A stretch of DNA of 64,000 nt from Pseudoxanthomonas sp. 3HH-4 (lineage in GTDB: Bacteria; Pseudomonadota; Gammaproteobacteria; Xanthomonadales; Xanthomonadaceae). The position numbers and the translations under genes are program-made. Below, one piece after another: positions 27,617 to 37,864 of the stretch. The stretch's first letter is position 1, and the number at the start of each line of letters is the position of its first letter. The notes beneath the pieces are model-generated. The model was not told where the DNA came from and did no database searches. It saw only the letters and a list, made by a program, of their open reading frames with translations. The DNA lies in assembly GCF_006716465.1 (NCBI RefSeq), contig NZ_VFPB01000001.1, positions 388,483 through 452,482 on the forward strand. Direction: 5' to 3'.

Positions 27617-28837
27617 CTAGCCCCTCGCGTGCACGGCTGATCGCGGGAGCGCCATCGACACGGCCGCCGCCATGCCGATCAGCACGGCGGAGATCGCCAG
27701 GCACGCGGCCAGACCCCATCGCTGGAAGACCCAGCCCGACAGCACCGTGCCCAGCAAGCGCCCCATGGCGTTGGCCATGTAGTAGAAGCCGACATCCAGC
27801 GACACGCCATCTTCACTGGCGTAGCTCACGATCAGGTAGCTGTGCAGCGCCGAGTTGAGTGCGAACAGCACGCCGAAGACCGTCAATCCGACGATCAGTA
27901 CCCACGCTGCCGGCACGCCGCAGACCAGCAGTGCGGCCATCGTTGCCGGCACGATGGCGAGCAGCACGGCCCACGCGCTGGCGGACCGCCCGTCCGGCAG
28001 GCGGCCAGCACCACGACCGGTGATGTGCGGTGCGAACGACTGCACCAGTCCGTAGCCGATGATCCATGCCGCGAGGAATCCGCCCACCTGCCAGAAATCC
28101 CAGCCCAGCGCAGAAGCCAGGAACACCGGCAATGCGACGACGAACCAGACGTCACGCGCGCCGAACAGGAACATGCGCGCGGCCGACAACAGGTTGATGG
28201 CGCGACTCTTCGAAAAGATTTCGCGGAACTTCGGCTTTGACTTGGCCTTGCCCAGGTCGCGCTTGAGCAGCAACAGGCTCAGCAGCCACACCAGCAGCAA
28301 TGCGCCGGCCATGATCGCCACCGCGGGCGCGAAGCCCACAGTGGCCAGCAGTGCGCCGCCGAGGAAGAAGCCTATTCCCTTCAGTGCATTCTTCGAGCCG
28401 GTCAATGCGGCCACCCAGCGGTACAGCGTGCCTTGCCTCTCGCCTGGCACCAGCAGCTTGATGCTGCTCTTGGCGCTCATCTTGTTGAGGTCCTTGGCGA
28501 TGCCGGACAACGCCTGCGCCGACATCACCCAGGGCACCGTCAGCCAGACAGCCGGCACCAACAGCATCGACAGCGCAATGACCTGCATCGCCAGCCCGAT
28601 GTTCATGGTCCGGTTGAGCCCGATCCTGGCACCCAACCATCCGCCGACGAGGTTGGTGATGACACCGAAGACCTCATAGAACAGGAACAGCATCGCGATC
28701 TGCAGCGGGCTGTAGCCCAGCTGGTGGAAATGCAGCACCACCAGCATGCGCAGCGCGCCGTCGGTCAGGGTGAAGGCCCAGTAGTTGCCGGTGATCAGCA
28801 GGTACTGGCGGACATCGGCCGACAGGCGCGCGAGCAT
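27617..28837 (-). CDS. arsJ: ArsJ organoarsenical (1-arseno-3-phosphoglycerate) efflux permease
   Basis: Major-facilitator protein of 406 residues with about twelve hydrophobic segments. GNYWAFTLTDGALRMLVVLH, LSGIAKDLNKMSAKSSIK and LHSYLIVSYASEDGVSLDVG are typical of ArsJ. ArsJ exports 1-arseno-3-phosphoglycerate made by the partner GAPDH encoded 5 bases upstream; the compound breaks down outside to arsenate, giving net arsenate efflux. Start at 28837; the extra 21 codons upstream overlap the gapdh gene. Confidence 0.93.
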   Translation of the reverse strand: MLARLSADVRQYLLITGNYWAFTLTDGALRMLVVLHFHQLGYSPLQIAMLFLFYEVFGVITNLVGGWLGARIGLNRTMNIGLAMQVIALSMLLVPAVWLTVPWVMSAQALSGIAKDLNKMSAKSSIKLLVPGERQGTLYRWVAALTGSKNALKGIGFFLGGALLATVGFAPAVAIMAGALLLVWLLSLLLLKRDLGKAKSKPKFREIFSKSRAINLLSAARMFLFGARDVWFVVALPVFLASALGWDFWQVGGFLAAWIIGYGLVQSFAPHITGRGAGRLPDGRSASAWAVLLAIVPATMAALLVCGVPAAWVLIVGLTVFGVLFALNSALHSYLIVSYASEDGVSLDVGFYYMANAMGRLLGTVLSGWVFQRWGLAACLAISAVLIGMAAAVSMALPRSAVHARG

Positions 28838-28842
28838 GGGTG

Positions 28843-29847
28843 TCAGCCCGCCTTGCCGACCAGCTGCACGAGTTCGGCGGTACGGTTCACGTAGCCCCAC
28901 TCGTTGTCGTACCAGGCGTACAGCTTCACCTGCGTGCCATTGATCACCATGGTGGACAGCGCATCAACGATGCTGGAGCGCGGATCGGTCTGGTAATCGA
29001 TCGACACCAGCGGACGCGTTTCGTAACCCAGGATGCCGGCCAGTTCGCCGTCGGCGGCGGTCTTCAGCAGCGCGTTCACTTCCTCGACCGTCGTGGCACG
29101 TTCCACTTCGAACACGCAGTCGGTCAGCGACGCGTTGGTCAGTGGCACGCGCACCGCATGGCCGTTCAGTCGTCCCTTCAGTTCGGGGAAGATTTCGGCG
29201 ATGGCGGTCGCGGAGCCCGTTGAGGTTGGGATCAGGCTGCTGCCGCACGCACGCGCTCGGCGCAGGTCCTTGTGCGGCGCATCCACGATCACCTGCGTGT
29301 TGGTCAGGCTGTGGATCGTGGTCAGGCTGCCGTGGCGGATGCCGATGCCTTCGTGGATCACCTTCACCACCGGTGCGAAGCAGTTGGTCGTGCACGAAGC
29401 AGCGGATACGATGCGATGCTGGGCGGGATCGAAGCGGTGATGGTTCACGCCGACCACCACGTCCAGGACGCCAGGCGACTTCACGGGCGCTGTCACGACG
29501 ACGCGCTTCACGCCCTGGTCCAGATAGGGTTGCAGCACATCGGGTTTGCGGAATTTGCCGGAGGATTCGATGACCACGTCGCAGCCCGACCAGTCGGTCG
29601 CCGCGATGTCCTTGTTGCTCGTCACTGGAATGCGTTTGCCGTCGATCACCAGCGCCTCGCCGTCGGCGTGGATCTCGTGGTCCCAGCGACCGTGGATCGA
29701 ATCGAACTCCAGCAGATGCGCCAGCGTGGCGGCATCGCCGGCGGGGTCATTGATCTGGACGAACTGCAGGTCGGGATTGTCCCAGGCCGCACGCAAGGTG
29801 AGGCGGCCCATGCGGCCGAAGCCGTTGATGCCAACGCGAATGCTCAT
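28843..29847 (-). CDS. ArsJ-associated glyceraldehyde-3-phosphate dehydrogenase
   Basis: Enzyme of 334 residues with Rossmann motif [11 protein letters not shown], catalytic SAASCTTNC (Cys near residue 155), substrate region [10 protein letters not shown] and C-terminal [11 protein letters not shown]. In ars operons this paralogue uses arsenate in place of phosphate to form 1-arseno-3-phosphoglycerate, the ArsJ substrate. The tight spacing to arsJ (5 bases) makes this more likely than a glycolytic role. A housekeeping gap would be expected elsewhere in the genome. Confidence 0.93.
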   Translation of the reverse strand: MSIRVGINGFGRMGRLTLRAAWDNPDLQFVQINDPAGDAATLAHLLEFDSIHGRWDHEIHADGEALVIDGKRIPVTSNKDIAATDWSGCDVVIESSGKFRKPDVLQPYLDQGVKRVVVTAPVKSPGVLDVVVGVNHHRFDPAQHRIVSAASCTTNCFAPVVKVIHEGIGIRHGSLTTIHSLTNTQVIVDAPHKDLRRARACGSSLIPTSTGSATAIAEIFPELKGRLNGHAVRVPLTNASLTDCVFEVERATTVEEVNALLKTAADGELAGILGYETRPLVSIDYQTDPRSSIVDALSTMVINGTQVKLYAWYDNEWGYVNRTAELVQLVGKAG

Positions 29848-29891
29848 GGAAGGTTCTTGGATGGAGGTGGAATAGCGGGTGGATGTGGCCT

Positions 29892-30386
29892 TCAGGACGA
29901 GGTGCCGATCTCGCGTACCCGCGTCTCCAGCGCCAGGCGATCCAGCGCCTCGGGTCTGAGCGCAAGCAACAGCGTGATGCGGTGCTGCAACAGGTGCAGG
30001 GCGTGGGCAAAGGCTTGGCGTACCTGCTCCGGGGAGCCGGCGACGGCGGCGGGATCTTCGACGCCCCAATGCGCGGTGACCGGATGGCCTGGCCAGACGG
30101 GACACGCTTCGCCCGCCGCCTTGTCGCAGACGGTGATGATCAGGTCCATCGGCGGCGCATCCGCGGCGGCGAATTCGTCCCACGGCTTGCTGCGCAACGA
30201 CGCTGTAGGCAAGCCGGCCTCCTGCAGGATCTGCAGCGCGACCGGATGCACGCGACCGCGCGGGTGGCTGCCCGCGCTGTAGGCATGGAAGCGGCCCTTG
30301 CCAAGATGATTGGCCATGGCCTCGGCCATGATGCTGCGGGCGGAATTGCCGGTGCACAGGAACAGCAGGTTGTAGGGGCGGTCCAT
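29892..30386 (-). CDS. arsC: Arsenate reductase, low-molecular-weight phosphatase fold
   Basis: Cytosolic protein of 164 residues with P-loop [11 protein letters not shown] (nucleophile C11) and a downstream pair of cysteines in [16 protein letters not shown], the arrangement of thioredoxin-coupled Ars[21 protein letters not shown] is also typical. It reduces arsenate to arsenite for export by Acr3. It sits between acr3 and the GAPDH gene, so the operon holds both the reductive and the non-reductive arsenate routes. Confidence 0.93.
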   Translation of the reverse strand: MDRPYNLLFLCTGNSARSIMAEAMANHLGKGRFHAYSAGSHPRGRVHPVALQILQEAGLPTASLRSKPWDEFAAADAPPMDLIITVCDKAAGEACPVWPGHPVTAHWGVEDPAAVAGSPEQVRQAFAHALHLLQHRITLLLALRPEALDRLALETRVREIGTSS

Positions 30387-30428
30387 GGGCGTGTCCTGAA
30401 GGAAGAGGAGTGGGCAGGGAGGAAGGAA

Positions 30429-31490
30429 TCAGGCGCGGCGTTCGTACCAGGGCTTCGAGGCGTTGACGATGCGGACGACGGACAACATCACCGGCACTTC
30501 CACCAGCACGCCGACCACCGTGGCCAGCGCCGCGCCGGAATGCACGCCGAAAACCCCAACGGCCGTGGCCACGGCGAGTTCGAAGAAATTGCTGGCGCCG
30601 ATCAATGCCGACGGACCCGCCACGCAATGGGCCACGCCCAGCCTGCGGTTGAGCCAGTACGACACGCCGGCGTTGAAGTACACCTGGATCACGATGGGCA
30701 CCGCGAGGATCGCGATGATCAGCGGCTGGTCGACGATCTGGCGGCCCTGGAAACCGAACAGCAGCACCAGCGTGAGTAGCAGCGCGCCCAGCGACACCGG
30801 CCCCAGCCGCTTGAGCAGCGCCTGCAGCGCGGCGTCACCGCCGCGGCGCAGTATCCAGCCGCGCAGCATCGCCGCGACGATGACCGGCACCACGATGTAC
30901 AGCGCCACCGACAGCATGAGCGTCGCCCACGGCACGGTGATGGACGAGATGCCCAGCAGCAGGCCGACGATGGGTGCGAAGGCCACCACCATGATTGCGT
31001 CGTTCAACGCGACCTGGCTCAGCGTGAAGCGCGGCTCGCCATCGCACAGGTGGCTCCATACGAACACCATCGCGGTGCACGGCGCTGCCGCCAGCAGGAT
31101 CAGCCCGGCCACGTAGGAATCGATCTGTCCGGCAGGCAGGTGGTCTGCGAAGACATGGCGCACGAACAGCCACGCCAGCAATGCCATCGAGAACGGCTTG
31201 ATCGCCCAGTTCACGAACACGGTGACGCCGATGCCCTTCCAGTGCCGCTTCACGTCGCCCATCGCGCGGAAGTCGATCTTCAGCAGCATCGGAATGATCA
31301 TCAGCCAGATCAGCACCGCCACCGGCAGGTTCACCTTGGCGATTTCCGCCGCCCCCAGCGCGGCGAACGCGCCCGGCAGCAGATAGCCCAGCGCCGTGCC
31401 CACTCCGATGCAGCCCAGCACCCACCAGGTCAGGTGGCGCTCGAAGCCGCCCATGCGGCGCGACAGTGGGGGCGTGGCGGCCGCGGTCAT
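30429..31490 (-). CDS. acr3: Acr3-family arsenite efflux permease
   Basis: Membrane protein of 353 residues with ten hydrophobic segments. [20 protein letters not shown] contains the conserved cysteine needed for arsenite transport; [20 protein letters not shown] and [20 protein letters not shown] are family blocks. It exports As(OH)3 using the proton gradient. The ATG overlaps the arsR stop by 4 bases, coupling expression to the repressor gene. Confidence 0.95.
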   Translation of the reverse strand: MTAAATPPLSRRMGGFERHLTWWVLGCIGVGTALGYLLPGAFAALGAAEIAKVNLPVAVLIWLMIIPMLLKIDFRAMGDVKRHWKGIGVTVFVNWAIKPFSMALLAWLFVRHVFADHLPAGQIDSYVAGLILLAAAPCTAMVFVWSHLCDGEPRFTLSQVALNDAIMVVAFAPIVGLLLGISSITVPWATLMLSVALYIVVPVIVAAMLRGWILRRGGDAALQALLKRLGPVSLGALLLTLVLLFGFQGRQIVDQPLIIAILAVPIVIQVYFNAGVSYWLNRRLGVAHCVAGPSALIGASNFFELAVATAVGVFGVHSGAALATVVGVLVEVPVMLSVVRIVNASKPWYERRA

Positions 31491-31822
31491 GGGCAGCCTT
31501 CAGGGCCGCACGGTGCGGCGGGCGCGCACTGCGCCGTGTCCCCACCGCAGCAGTTGCGGGTCAGGAATTCGAGCAACGCATTCATTGCCGCGAAGTCGGC
31601 CCGGTAGCAGACGTGCCGGCCGCGCGCCTCGCTCTGCACCAGCCCTGCGGCCACCAGTTCCTTCAGGTGGAACGACAGCGTCGCCCCCGGAAGTCCCAGC
31701 GCCTCGGCGATCTCGCCCGCCATGCGACCGGACGGGCCGGCCTCGACCAGCAGGCGGAAGACCGCCAGGCGGGTGGTCTGGCCGAGGGCGGCCAAGGCAA
31801 TGGTTGCGTTCTTTATTTCCAT
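31487..31822 (-). CDS. arsR: ArsR-family metalloregulator with Cys-rich tail
   Basis: Winged-helix repressor of 111 residues: LGQTTRLAVFRLLVEAG, then the DNA-recognition helix region GLPGATLSFHLKELVAAGLV. The classical alpha-3 CVC box is absent. Candidate arsenite ligands are a Cys in GRHVCYRADF and five more at the C-terminus ([17 protein letters not shown]). This resembles ArsR variants that bind As(III) outside the recognition helix. It would repress the leftward ars operon and probably the rightward hydroxylase/arsH genes from the shared intergenic region. Confidence 0.93.
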   Translation of the reverse strand: MEIKNATIALAALGQTTRLAVFRLLVEAGPSGRMAGEIAEALGLPGATLSFHLKELVAAGLVQSEARGRHVCYRADFAAMNALLEFLTRNCCGGDTAQCAPAAPCGPEGCP

Positions 31823-31833
31823 GTTTCTAGAAT
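31804..31833 (+). promoter_or_regulatory. Candidate promoter for the hydroxylase-arsH unit
   Basis: TTGCGT at 31804-31809 and TAGAAT at 31828-31833 are separated by 18 bases. The -10 overlaps that of the leftward arsR promoter, so one bound repressor could block both directions. The leader would be about 25 bases with no clear Shine-Dalgarno. Confidence 0.45.
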
Positions 31834-31857
31834 AGTCGAACGAACTCAGCCTATCAA
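31829..31857 (-). promoter_or_regulatory. Strong sigma70 promoter of the ars operon
   Basis: On the minus strand TTGATA (31857-31852) and TATTCT (31834-31829) have a 17-base spacer. The predicted transcription start falls within a base or two of the arsR ATG (31822), so the arsR message may be leaderless. The spacer is where an ArsR operator would be expected. Confidence 0.65.
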
Positions 31858-31863
31858 TCGCTC

Positions 31864-32757
31864 ATGACAGAACGACGACACGTCCGTTGGCACTGGCCCC
31901 ATCTGCTGCTGCTCGCCGGGATTCCGCTGATGGCCACCATCACGCAGCGCCTGCAGTGGTCGGCGTCCAGCGCCTTGTTCGGCTGGCTGGTATTCAACCT
32001 GGCGGTGCTGGCGCAGGCCGAGCGCTGGCGACCGTTCCGCCCGGAATGGCAGGCCACCCCGCGCCATGTGCGGCGCGATGGCGCGATAGGGATGCTGAAT
32101 CTGGCCACCGATGCCGCCGCGTCCGCCGCCTTGACCGCGCTGGTCGTCGCCTACCTGCCCGGGCACAGCACGTGGCCGTTGGCGGTCCAGATCGTGGTCG
32201 GCCTGTTGGTAGCGGAGTTCGGCGCCTACTGGATGCACCGCTGGAGTCACAGCGGGCAATGGTTGTGGCGCGTGCATCTGCTTCACCACCGGCCTGATCG
32301 GTTGAACGTCGCCAACGCCATCACCGCGCATCCGATCAATGCCGTATACGACAAGCTCGTTCGGGTGCTGCCGCTGCTGGTCCTCGGTCTCGCGCCCGAG
32401 GCCATGGTGGGCATCGCCCTGTTCGGTCTGACCCAGACCCTGGCCGTCCACGCCAACGTGGCGGGAAGTATCGGTCCGCTCGACCGGCTGGTGGGCAGCG
32501 CGGAACTGCATCGTCTGCATCACAGCACACGCGCAGAGGAGGCCGGAAACTACGGAACGGCACTGCCCCTGTGGGATCAGGTGTTCGGTACTTACCGCCG
32601 CGGCGACGCGCCGGTCCGAGTGGGTGTGTTCGATCCGTCGCGCTATCCGAGCGAATGGAGGGTCGGCGCGCTGTTGGCCTGGCCGTTCCGGACACTCCTG
32701 CCATGCCGGGGCATCGCATGCCTGGCCCGGTGTTGCCGCGGGCCTCACTTGGCCTGA
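31864..32757 (+). CDS. Sterol desaturase/fatty acid hydroxylase superfamily membrane protein
   Basis: Membrane protein of 297 residues with four to five hydrophobic segments and the di-iron histidine clusters of the family: HRWSHSGQWLWRVHLLHH (HxxxH then HxxHH) and, after a second membrane part, ELHRLHHSTRAEEAGN. Members hydroxylate or desaturate lipids. It starts 41 bases from arsR in divergent orientation and is followed by arsH, so it appears to belong to the arsenic regulon. The substrate is unknown; a membrane-lipid change or an arsenolipid-related step are guesses. Confidence 0.88.
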   Translation: MTERRHVRWHWPHLLLLAGIPLMATITQRLQWSASSALFGWLVFNLAVLAQAERWRPFRPEWQATPRHVRRDGAIGMLNLATDAAASAALTALVVAYLPGHSTWPLAVQIVVGLLVAEFGAYWMHRWSHSGQWLWRVHLLHHRPDRLNVANAITAHPINAVYDKLVRVLPLLVLGLAPEAMVGIALFGLTQTLAVHANVAGSIGPLDRLVGSAELHRLHHSTRAEEAGNYGTALPLWDQVFGTYRRGDAPVRVGVFDPSRYPSEWRVGALLAWPFRTLLPCRGIACLARCCRGPHLA

Positions 32758-32784
32758 AGTCCTTTATTCAACGAGTACGATCCC

Positions 32785-33600
32785 ATGAACGATCTCGACT
32801 TGCCTCACGTGGCGCACCGCGCGCTCGACATTCCCGATGTCGACAAACTGGCCATCGCCGGTTCGGAGCACCCGCCGCGCATCCTCATCCTGTACGGCTC
32901 GCTGCGTCCGCAATCCTTCAGCCGAAAACTGGCCCTGGAAGCAGAACGTCTGCTGCAGCATTTCGGTGCGGAGACGCGCGTGTTCCATCCGCACGACCTG
33001 CCCATCCTGGACAGCGTGGGCGCGGACCATGCCGAGGTGCAGCGGCTGCGTGCGTGGTCGCAGTGGTCCGAAGGCCAGGTCTGGGTCAGCCCGGAACGCC
33101 ATGGCACGCTCAGCGCGGTGTTCAAGAACCAGATCGACTGGCTGCCGCTGTCCGAAGGCAGCGTACGACCCACGCAGGGCCGCACCCTGGCAGTCATGCA
33201 GGTGTGCGGCGGCTCGCAATCGTTCAACGTGGTCAATGCGTTGCGCGTGCTGGGCCGCTGGATGCGCATGGTCACCATCCCCAACCAGTCGTCCGTGCCG
33301 AAGGCCTGGCAGGAATTCGATGACGAAGGCCGCATGAAGCCCTCGCCGTACTACGACCGCGTGGTGGACGTGATGGAGGAACTGGTGAAGTTCACCCTGC
33401 TGGTGCGCGACCGCAGCGATTACCTGACCAGCCGCTACAGCGAACGCAAGGGCGACCTGGCGTCGCGCGCCGCGACGGCTGCGTCCGGCGTGGTCGAGCA
33501 GGCCCCGCCTGTTGCGCCCTTGCCTGCTGTCTCACGGCGGGATAGGGCCGCCGCCCCTGAGAAGGCCTGCTGCGGGCCCGCCTGCTGCGCCGCGACGTAG
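32785..33600 (+). CDS. arsH: ArsH flavoprotein, organoarsenical oxidase
   Basis: NADPH-dependent FMN reductase-fold protein of 271 residues. [20 protein letters not shown] is the flavin phosphate loop; [20 protein letters not shown] and [19 protein letters not shown] are ArsH signatures. ArsH oxidises trivalent organoarsenicals to less toxic pentavalent forms. After the normal ArsH end an extra tail of about 40 residues finishes with [10 protein letters not shown], a possible arsenite- or metal-binding site that recalls the Cys-rich tail of this island's ArsR. It lies 27 bases after the hydroxylase. Confidence 0.94.
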   Translation: MNDLDLPHVAHRALDIPDVDKLAIAGSEHPPRILILYGSLRPQSFSRKLALEAERLLQHFGAETRVFHPHDLPILDSVGADHAEVQRLRAWSQWSEGQVWVSPERHGTLSAVFKNQIDWLPLSEGSVRPTQGRTLAVMQVCGGSQSFNVVNALRVLGRWMRMVTIPNQSSVPKAWQEFDDEGRMKPSPYYDRVVDVMEELVKFTLLVRDRSDYLTSRYSERKGDLASRAATAASGVVEQAPPVAPLPAVSRRDRAAAPEKACCGPACCAAT

Positions 33601-33620
33601 CGATAACCGGGCAAGCGGGG

Positions 33621-33663
33621 TTTCTAGTGCCGAGGCGGGTCGCTTATACTCCCCCCCACTATC
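33621..33663 (+). promoter_or_regulatory. frmR promoter with C-tract operator
   Basis: TATACT at 33645-33650 fits a -10 with a weak TTTCTA -35 18 bases upstream. It runs into seven C residues and then ACTATC. The layout ATACT-C7-ACTAT resembles the G/C-tract sites with short AT arms bound by RcnR/CsoR-family repressors such as FrmR. FrmR encoded just downstream would thus control itself and frmA. Confidence 0.55.
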
Positions 33664-33679
33664 AAGGCGCGCCGCCGAC

Positions 33680-35079
<1,400 letters not shown>

Positions 35080-35080
35080 G

Positions 35081-35431
35081 ATGACCATGTTCTTTGAAAA
35101 GTCGCCCTTTGACGCGACGCCTGACGTAGCGATGGAGGGCGGCGCCCTCGACCAGGAAGCCCGCGATGCGATTGCGCGACTGGGTGAACACGACCTGCTG
35201 AAGATCGATCAAGCGATCCTGTCTTCGCTGGGTCGGGAGTGGAAGAAGGCGGGTTTCATCACTGCAGGCGTCATGATTGCCGCCCCGGACGAATACGAGG
35301 ATCTGCCGGAGATGTTCTACGCATCCCGGATCCGGGTGCTTGCCGAGGCATCGCGCATCGAGACGAAAGGCGATGCGCGTGCATTGAAGACCTTCGAGAT
35401 CCGTCTGGCGCCCGCAACGGGAGTTGCCTGA
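35081..35431 (+). CDS. Small unknown protein within the frm operon
   Basis: Protein of 116 residues, no signal peptide or membrane segment. It begins one base after the frmA stop and ends one base before the frmB ATG, so it is almost certainly co-translated with formaldehyde genes. Its middle ([39 protein letters not shown]) suggests a mostly helical DUF3658-like fold, which I cannot confirm. It contains no cysteine. A second ATG at 35087 is possible. Confidence 0.8.
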   Translation: MTMFFEKSPFDATPDVAMEGGALDQEARDAIARLGEHDLLKIDQAILSSLGREWKKAGFITAGVMIAAPDEYEDLPEMFYASRIRVLAEASRIETKGDARALKTFEIRLAPATGVA

Positions 35432-35432
35432 C

Positions 35433-36269
35433 ATGACGACCGAGCGCATCGAACACCGTGCCTGCTTCGGCGGCTGGCAGGACGTCTACCGCCATCGCTC
35501 CGAGGTGCTCGGCTGCGACATGACGGTGGGCGTCTACTTTCCGCCACAGGCCGAGCAGGAGCCGTGCCCGGTGCTTTACTGGCTCAGCGGCCTGACCTGC
35601 ACCGAGCAGAACTTCATCACCAAGGCCGGCGCGCAGCGTTACGCCGCCGAGCACGGCATCATCCTGGTCGCACCGGACACCAGTCCGCGTGGCGATGAGG
35701 TGGCCGATGCCGACGGCTACGATCTGGGCAAGGGCGCGGGCTTCTACGTCAACGCGACTCAGGCACCCTGGGCCTCGCACTACCGGATGTACGACTACAT
35801 CGTCGACGAACTCCCGGCCTGGATCGAAGCCGATCCGGCGGCGAACGATCGGCGTGCGATCAGCGGGCATTCGATGGGCGGGCATGGCGCGTTGACGATC
35901 GCGTTGAAGAATCCTGGCCGCTATCGCAGCGTGTCGGCGTTTTCGCCGATCGTCGCGCCCTCGCAGGTGCCGTGGGGCGAGAAGGCGTTTACCGCCTATC
36001 TTGGTGAGGACCGTGCGGCTTGGAGAGCGCACGACACCGTCGCACTGGTGGCGGGCGCGCAGGAACGGCTGCCGCTGCTGGTCGACCAGGGTGATGCGGA
36101 CGAGTTCCTGCGCATGCAGCTGAAGCCGGAACTGCTGCAGGCCGCAGCCGAGGCTGCCGGCCATCCGCTGACGCTGCGTCTGCAGCCCGGCTACGACCAC
36201 AGCTACTACTTCATCGCCAGTTTCATCGGCGACCACATCGCTTACCATGCCAAGGCCCTGCACCGATGA
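35433..36269 (+). CDS. frmB: S-formylglutathione hydrolase
   Basis: Alpha/beta hydrolase (esterase D family) of 278 residues that splits S-formylglutathione into formate and glutathione, completing formaldehyde detoxification with Frm[21 protein letters not shown], nucleophile motif [10 protein letters not shown] (about 149-158) and the final histidine in GYDHSYYF form the catalytic set. The ATG at 35433 is preferred over the in-frame TTG at 35424 because it abuts the preceding stop. Confidence 0.96.
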   Translation: MTTERIEHRACFGGWQDVYRHRSEVLGCDMTVGVYFPPQAEQEPCPVLYWLSGLTCTEQNFITKAGAQRYAAEHGIILVAPDTSPRGDEVADADGYDLGKGAGFYVNATQAPWASHYRMYDYIVDELPAWIEADPAANDRRAISGHSMGGHGALTIALKNPGRYRSVSAFSPIVAPSQVPWGEKAFTAYLGEDRAAWRAHDTVALVAGAQERLPLLVDQGDADEFLRMQLKPELLQAAAEAAGHPLTLRLQPGYDHSYYFIASFIGDHIAYHAKALHR

Positions 36270-36601
36270 GCCTCGATCACGCTGCAACCCCGTCCGTACC
36301 GCTGGTGTTCTACGTCCGTCTGCGCGTGAAGCCGGAGTGCGTCGACGAATGGCTGCGTGCGGTGCACGATATCGTCGATGCGATGTCGAAGGAGGACACG
36401 TTCCTGTCGTGTGCACTGCATCGAGACGCCCACGACCCGACGCTGTTCACCCTCTATGAACGCTGGGCCGAACCCGACGTGGCCACCTTCCTCGAGCAGC
36501 AGGACAAACCCTACCGTCGCGACTACGAGGCGCGGTTGCCCGAGTTGCTGCAGGGACCGCGCGAACCGCAGGTACTCGTGCCGTTGGCCAGCTGGCCGTA
36601 A
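36266..36601 (+). CDS. Antibiotic biosynthesis monooxygenase (ABM)-domain protein
   Basis: Protein of 111 residues with the ferredoxin-like ABM fold: [32 protein letters not shown] and [19 protein letters not shown]. Relatives such as YgiN act on quinols; others remove heme or reactive aldehydes. The ATG overlaps the frmB stop (ATGA), so it is expressed with the formaldehyde operon, perhaps handling an oxidised side product. Confidence 0.85.
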   Translation: MSLDHAATPSVPLVFYVRLRVKPECVDEWLRAVHDIVDAMSKEDTFLSCALHRDAHDPTLFTLYERWAEPDVATFLEQQDKPYRRDYEARLPELLQGPREPQVLVPLASWP

Positions 36602-36718
36602 CCGGACTGGGTCGGCAGTGCGTAGTCGTTGACATCGAACATTGTCGGCGGAAACGCGATGCATCGAAGGCGTAGAGCGGGCTCAAGCCCGCCGTCCCTT
36701 GACCATCGGGTCACCGCG

Positions 36719-36742
36719 ATGGTGGGCCAGGGCCCACCCTAC
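36719..36742. repeat. GGTGGGCC-type extragenic palindrome, single copy
   Basis: GGTGGGCCAGGGCCCACCCT is a short near-perfect palindrome between two convergent genes. The same unit occurs twice at 47237-47335. It may act as a terminator for the PP-loop gene. The rest of 36602-36738 shows no gene. Confidence 0.7.
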
Positions 36743-37431
36743 GTGGGCACGTCGGCGAGTGCGTAGTCGGTGAACGCGAAGCGCCCATCGCGCAGTTCGG
36801 TATCGCCCTTCGTCACCCCGAGGGGCGCCGTGAACATCGGACCGGCCGAGACGCAAGTGTGGAACTCGCCGTTCTCGCCGCACGGGTCCACACCCGCCGG
36901 CAGTGCATCGAGCAGCCCGGTATCGAATGCACGCCCGGCGAAGGAGGCATCGAGTTGTTGCGTGTCCACGCAGCACAGATCCGCGTGCAGGCCGCCGTCG
37001 ATCATCTCGCGCGCGAGCTTCGCCGTGTCGCTGCCGAACAGTGGTGTCAGTACATCCCAGCCGATGCGTGCCAGGTTCTGCACGCGGTACGCGCGGATGT
37101 CCTCCAGGAACAGGTCACCGAATGCCATCGTGCGCAGGCCGGGCCAGCGCTGAGCGGCGTCCGCCAGCGCGTGCGTCATGGCGCTTTCGTAGTCTTCGTT
37201 GGTGCAGGCCGCCGGAATCATGGCCTCGATCAAGGGCAATCCGGTCGCGTCCGCCTGTGCATGAAGGACGCTGCGCCGGATGCCCTGCATCGACACCCGG
37301 TCGTATTCCTCGGTCACCGTAGTCAACAGGCCGACGACGTCCACGTCGTCTCGCGTGCGCAGGACACGCAGCGCCCACGCCGCATCCTTGCCGCCGCTCC
37401 AGGCGAGCAGGACAGGAACGCGCACCGCCAT
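36739..37431 (-). CDS. PP-loop ATPase (DUF71, diphthine-ammonia ligase-like)
   Basis: Protein of 230 residues with the adenine nucleotide alpha-hydrolase P-loop LAWSGGKDAAWAL at residues 8-20 and C-terminal GENGEFHTCVSAGPMF, both characteristic of the DUF71/Dph6-like family. Bacteria lack diphthamide, so the amidation target here is unknown. The ATG at 37431 places the P-loop at the usual distance from the N-terminus; a GTG at 37458 would add nine Arg-rich residues. Confidence 0.87.
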   Translation of the reverse strand: MAVRVPVLLAWSGGKDAAWALRVLRTRDDVDVVGLLTTVTEEYDRVSMQGIRRSVLHAQADATGLPLIEAMIPAACTNEDYESAMTHALADAAQRWPGLRTMAFGDLFLEDIRAYRVQNLARIGWDVLTPLFGSDTAKLAREMIDGGLHADLCCVDTQQLDASFAGRAFDTGLLDALPAGVDPCGENGEFHTCVSAGPMFTAPLGVTKGDTELRDGRFAFTDYALADVPT

Positions 37432-37464
37432 CAGGCGGCGGACACGTCGCGCCCACACCGCGAC

Positions 37465-37809
37465 TTACGCGGCGGACACATCGCGCAATTCCCAGGCATG
37501 CCCGGCCAACAGACGCAGGCGATGCTTCAGTACCTGCCCGGGGATGGAGGAGGTCGCCACCAGCAGGATGCTGAGATCGTCCTGCTGGCCACGCACCGTC
37601 GCGGCATCGTCGGTGACACCGAGGCCGGGATCGACTTCATCGGGTTCTTCCTGGCGTGCACGCCACCGCTCGAACAGGCTGCTGGTGCGCAGCGCATGCT
37701 GCAGCTGCGCGGCGAACTCGTCCGCGCCGTGCGCATCGAAACTGAAAGCCGGATCGCCGCCGCGTGCGCGGGCGGGATTGGGCAGACTGATGTAGTAGCG
37801 GACCGCCAT
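37465..37809 (-). CDS. Unknown small protein
   Basis: Protein of 114 residues with no membrane segment. It starts MAVRYYISLPNPARARGG, has an Asp/Glu-rich centre (ARQEEPDEVDPGLGVTDD) and ends HAWELRDVSAA. No family recognised. It lies 33 bases upstream of the PP-loop ATPase in the same direction, so the two may be co-transcribed. Coding status is supported by position, a clear ATG and host-like codon use. Confidence 0.7.
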   Translation of the reverse strand: MAVRYYISLPNPARARGGDPAFSFDAHGADEFAAQLQHALRTSSLFERWRARQEEPDEVDPGLGVTDDAATVRGQQDDLSILLVATSSIPGQVLKHRLRLLAGHAWELRDVSAA

Positions 37810-37864
37810 GGCGCCCCCGGTTCAAGCCAGGGCCATAGCGTAGCCCTGCCGCGTTAGGCCGTCG

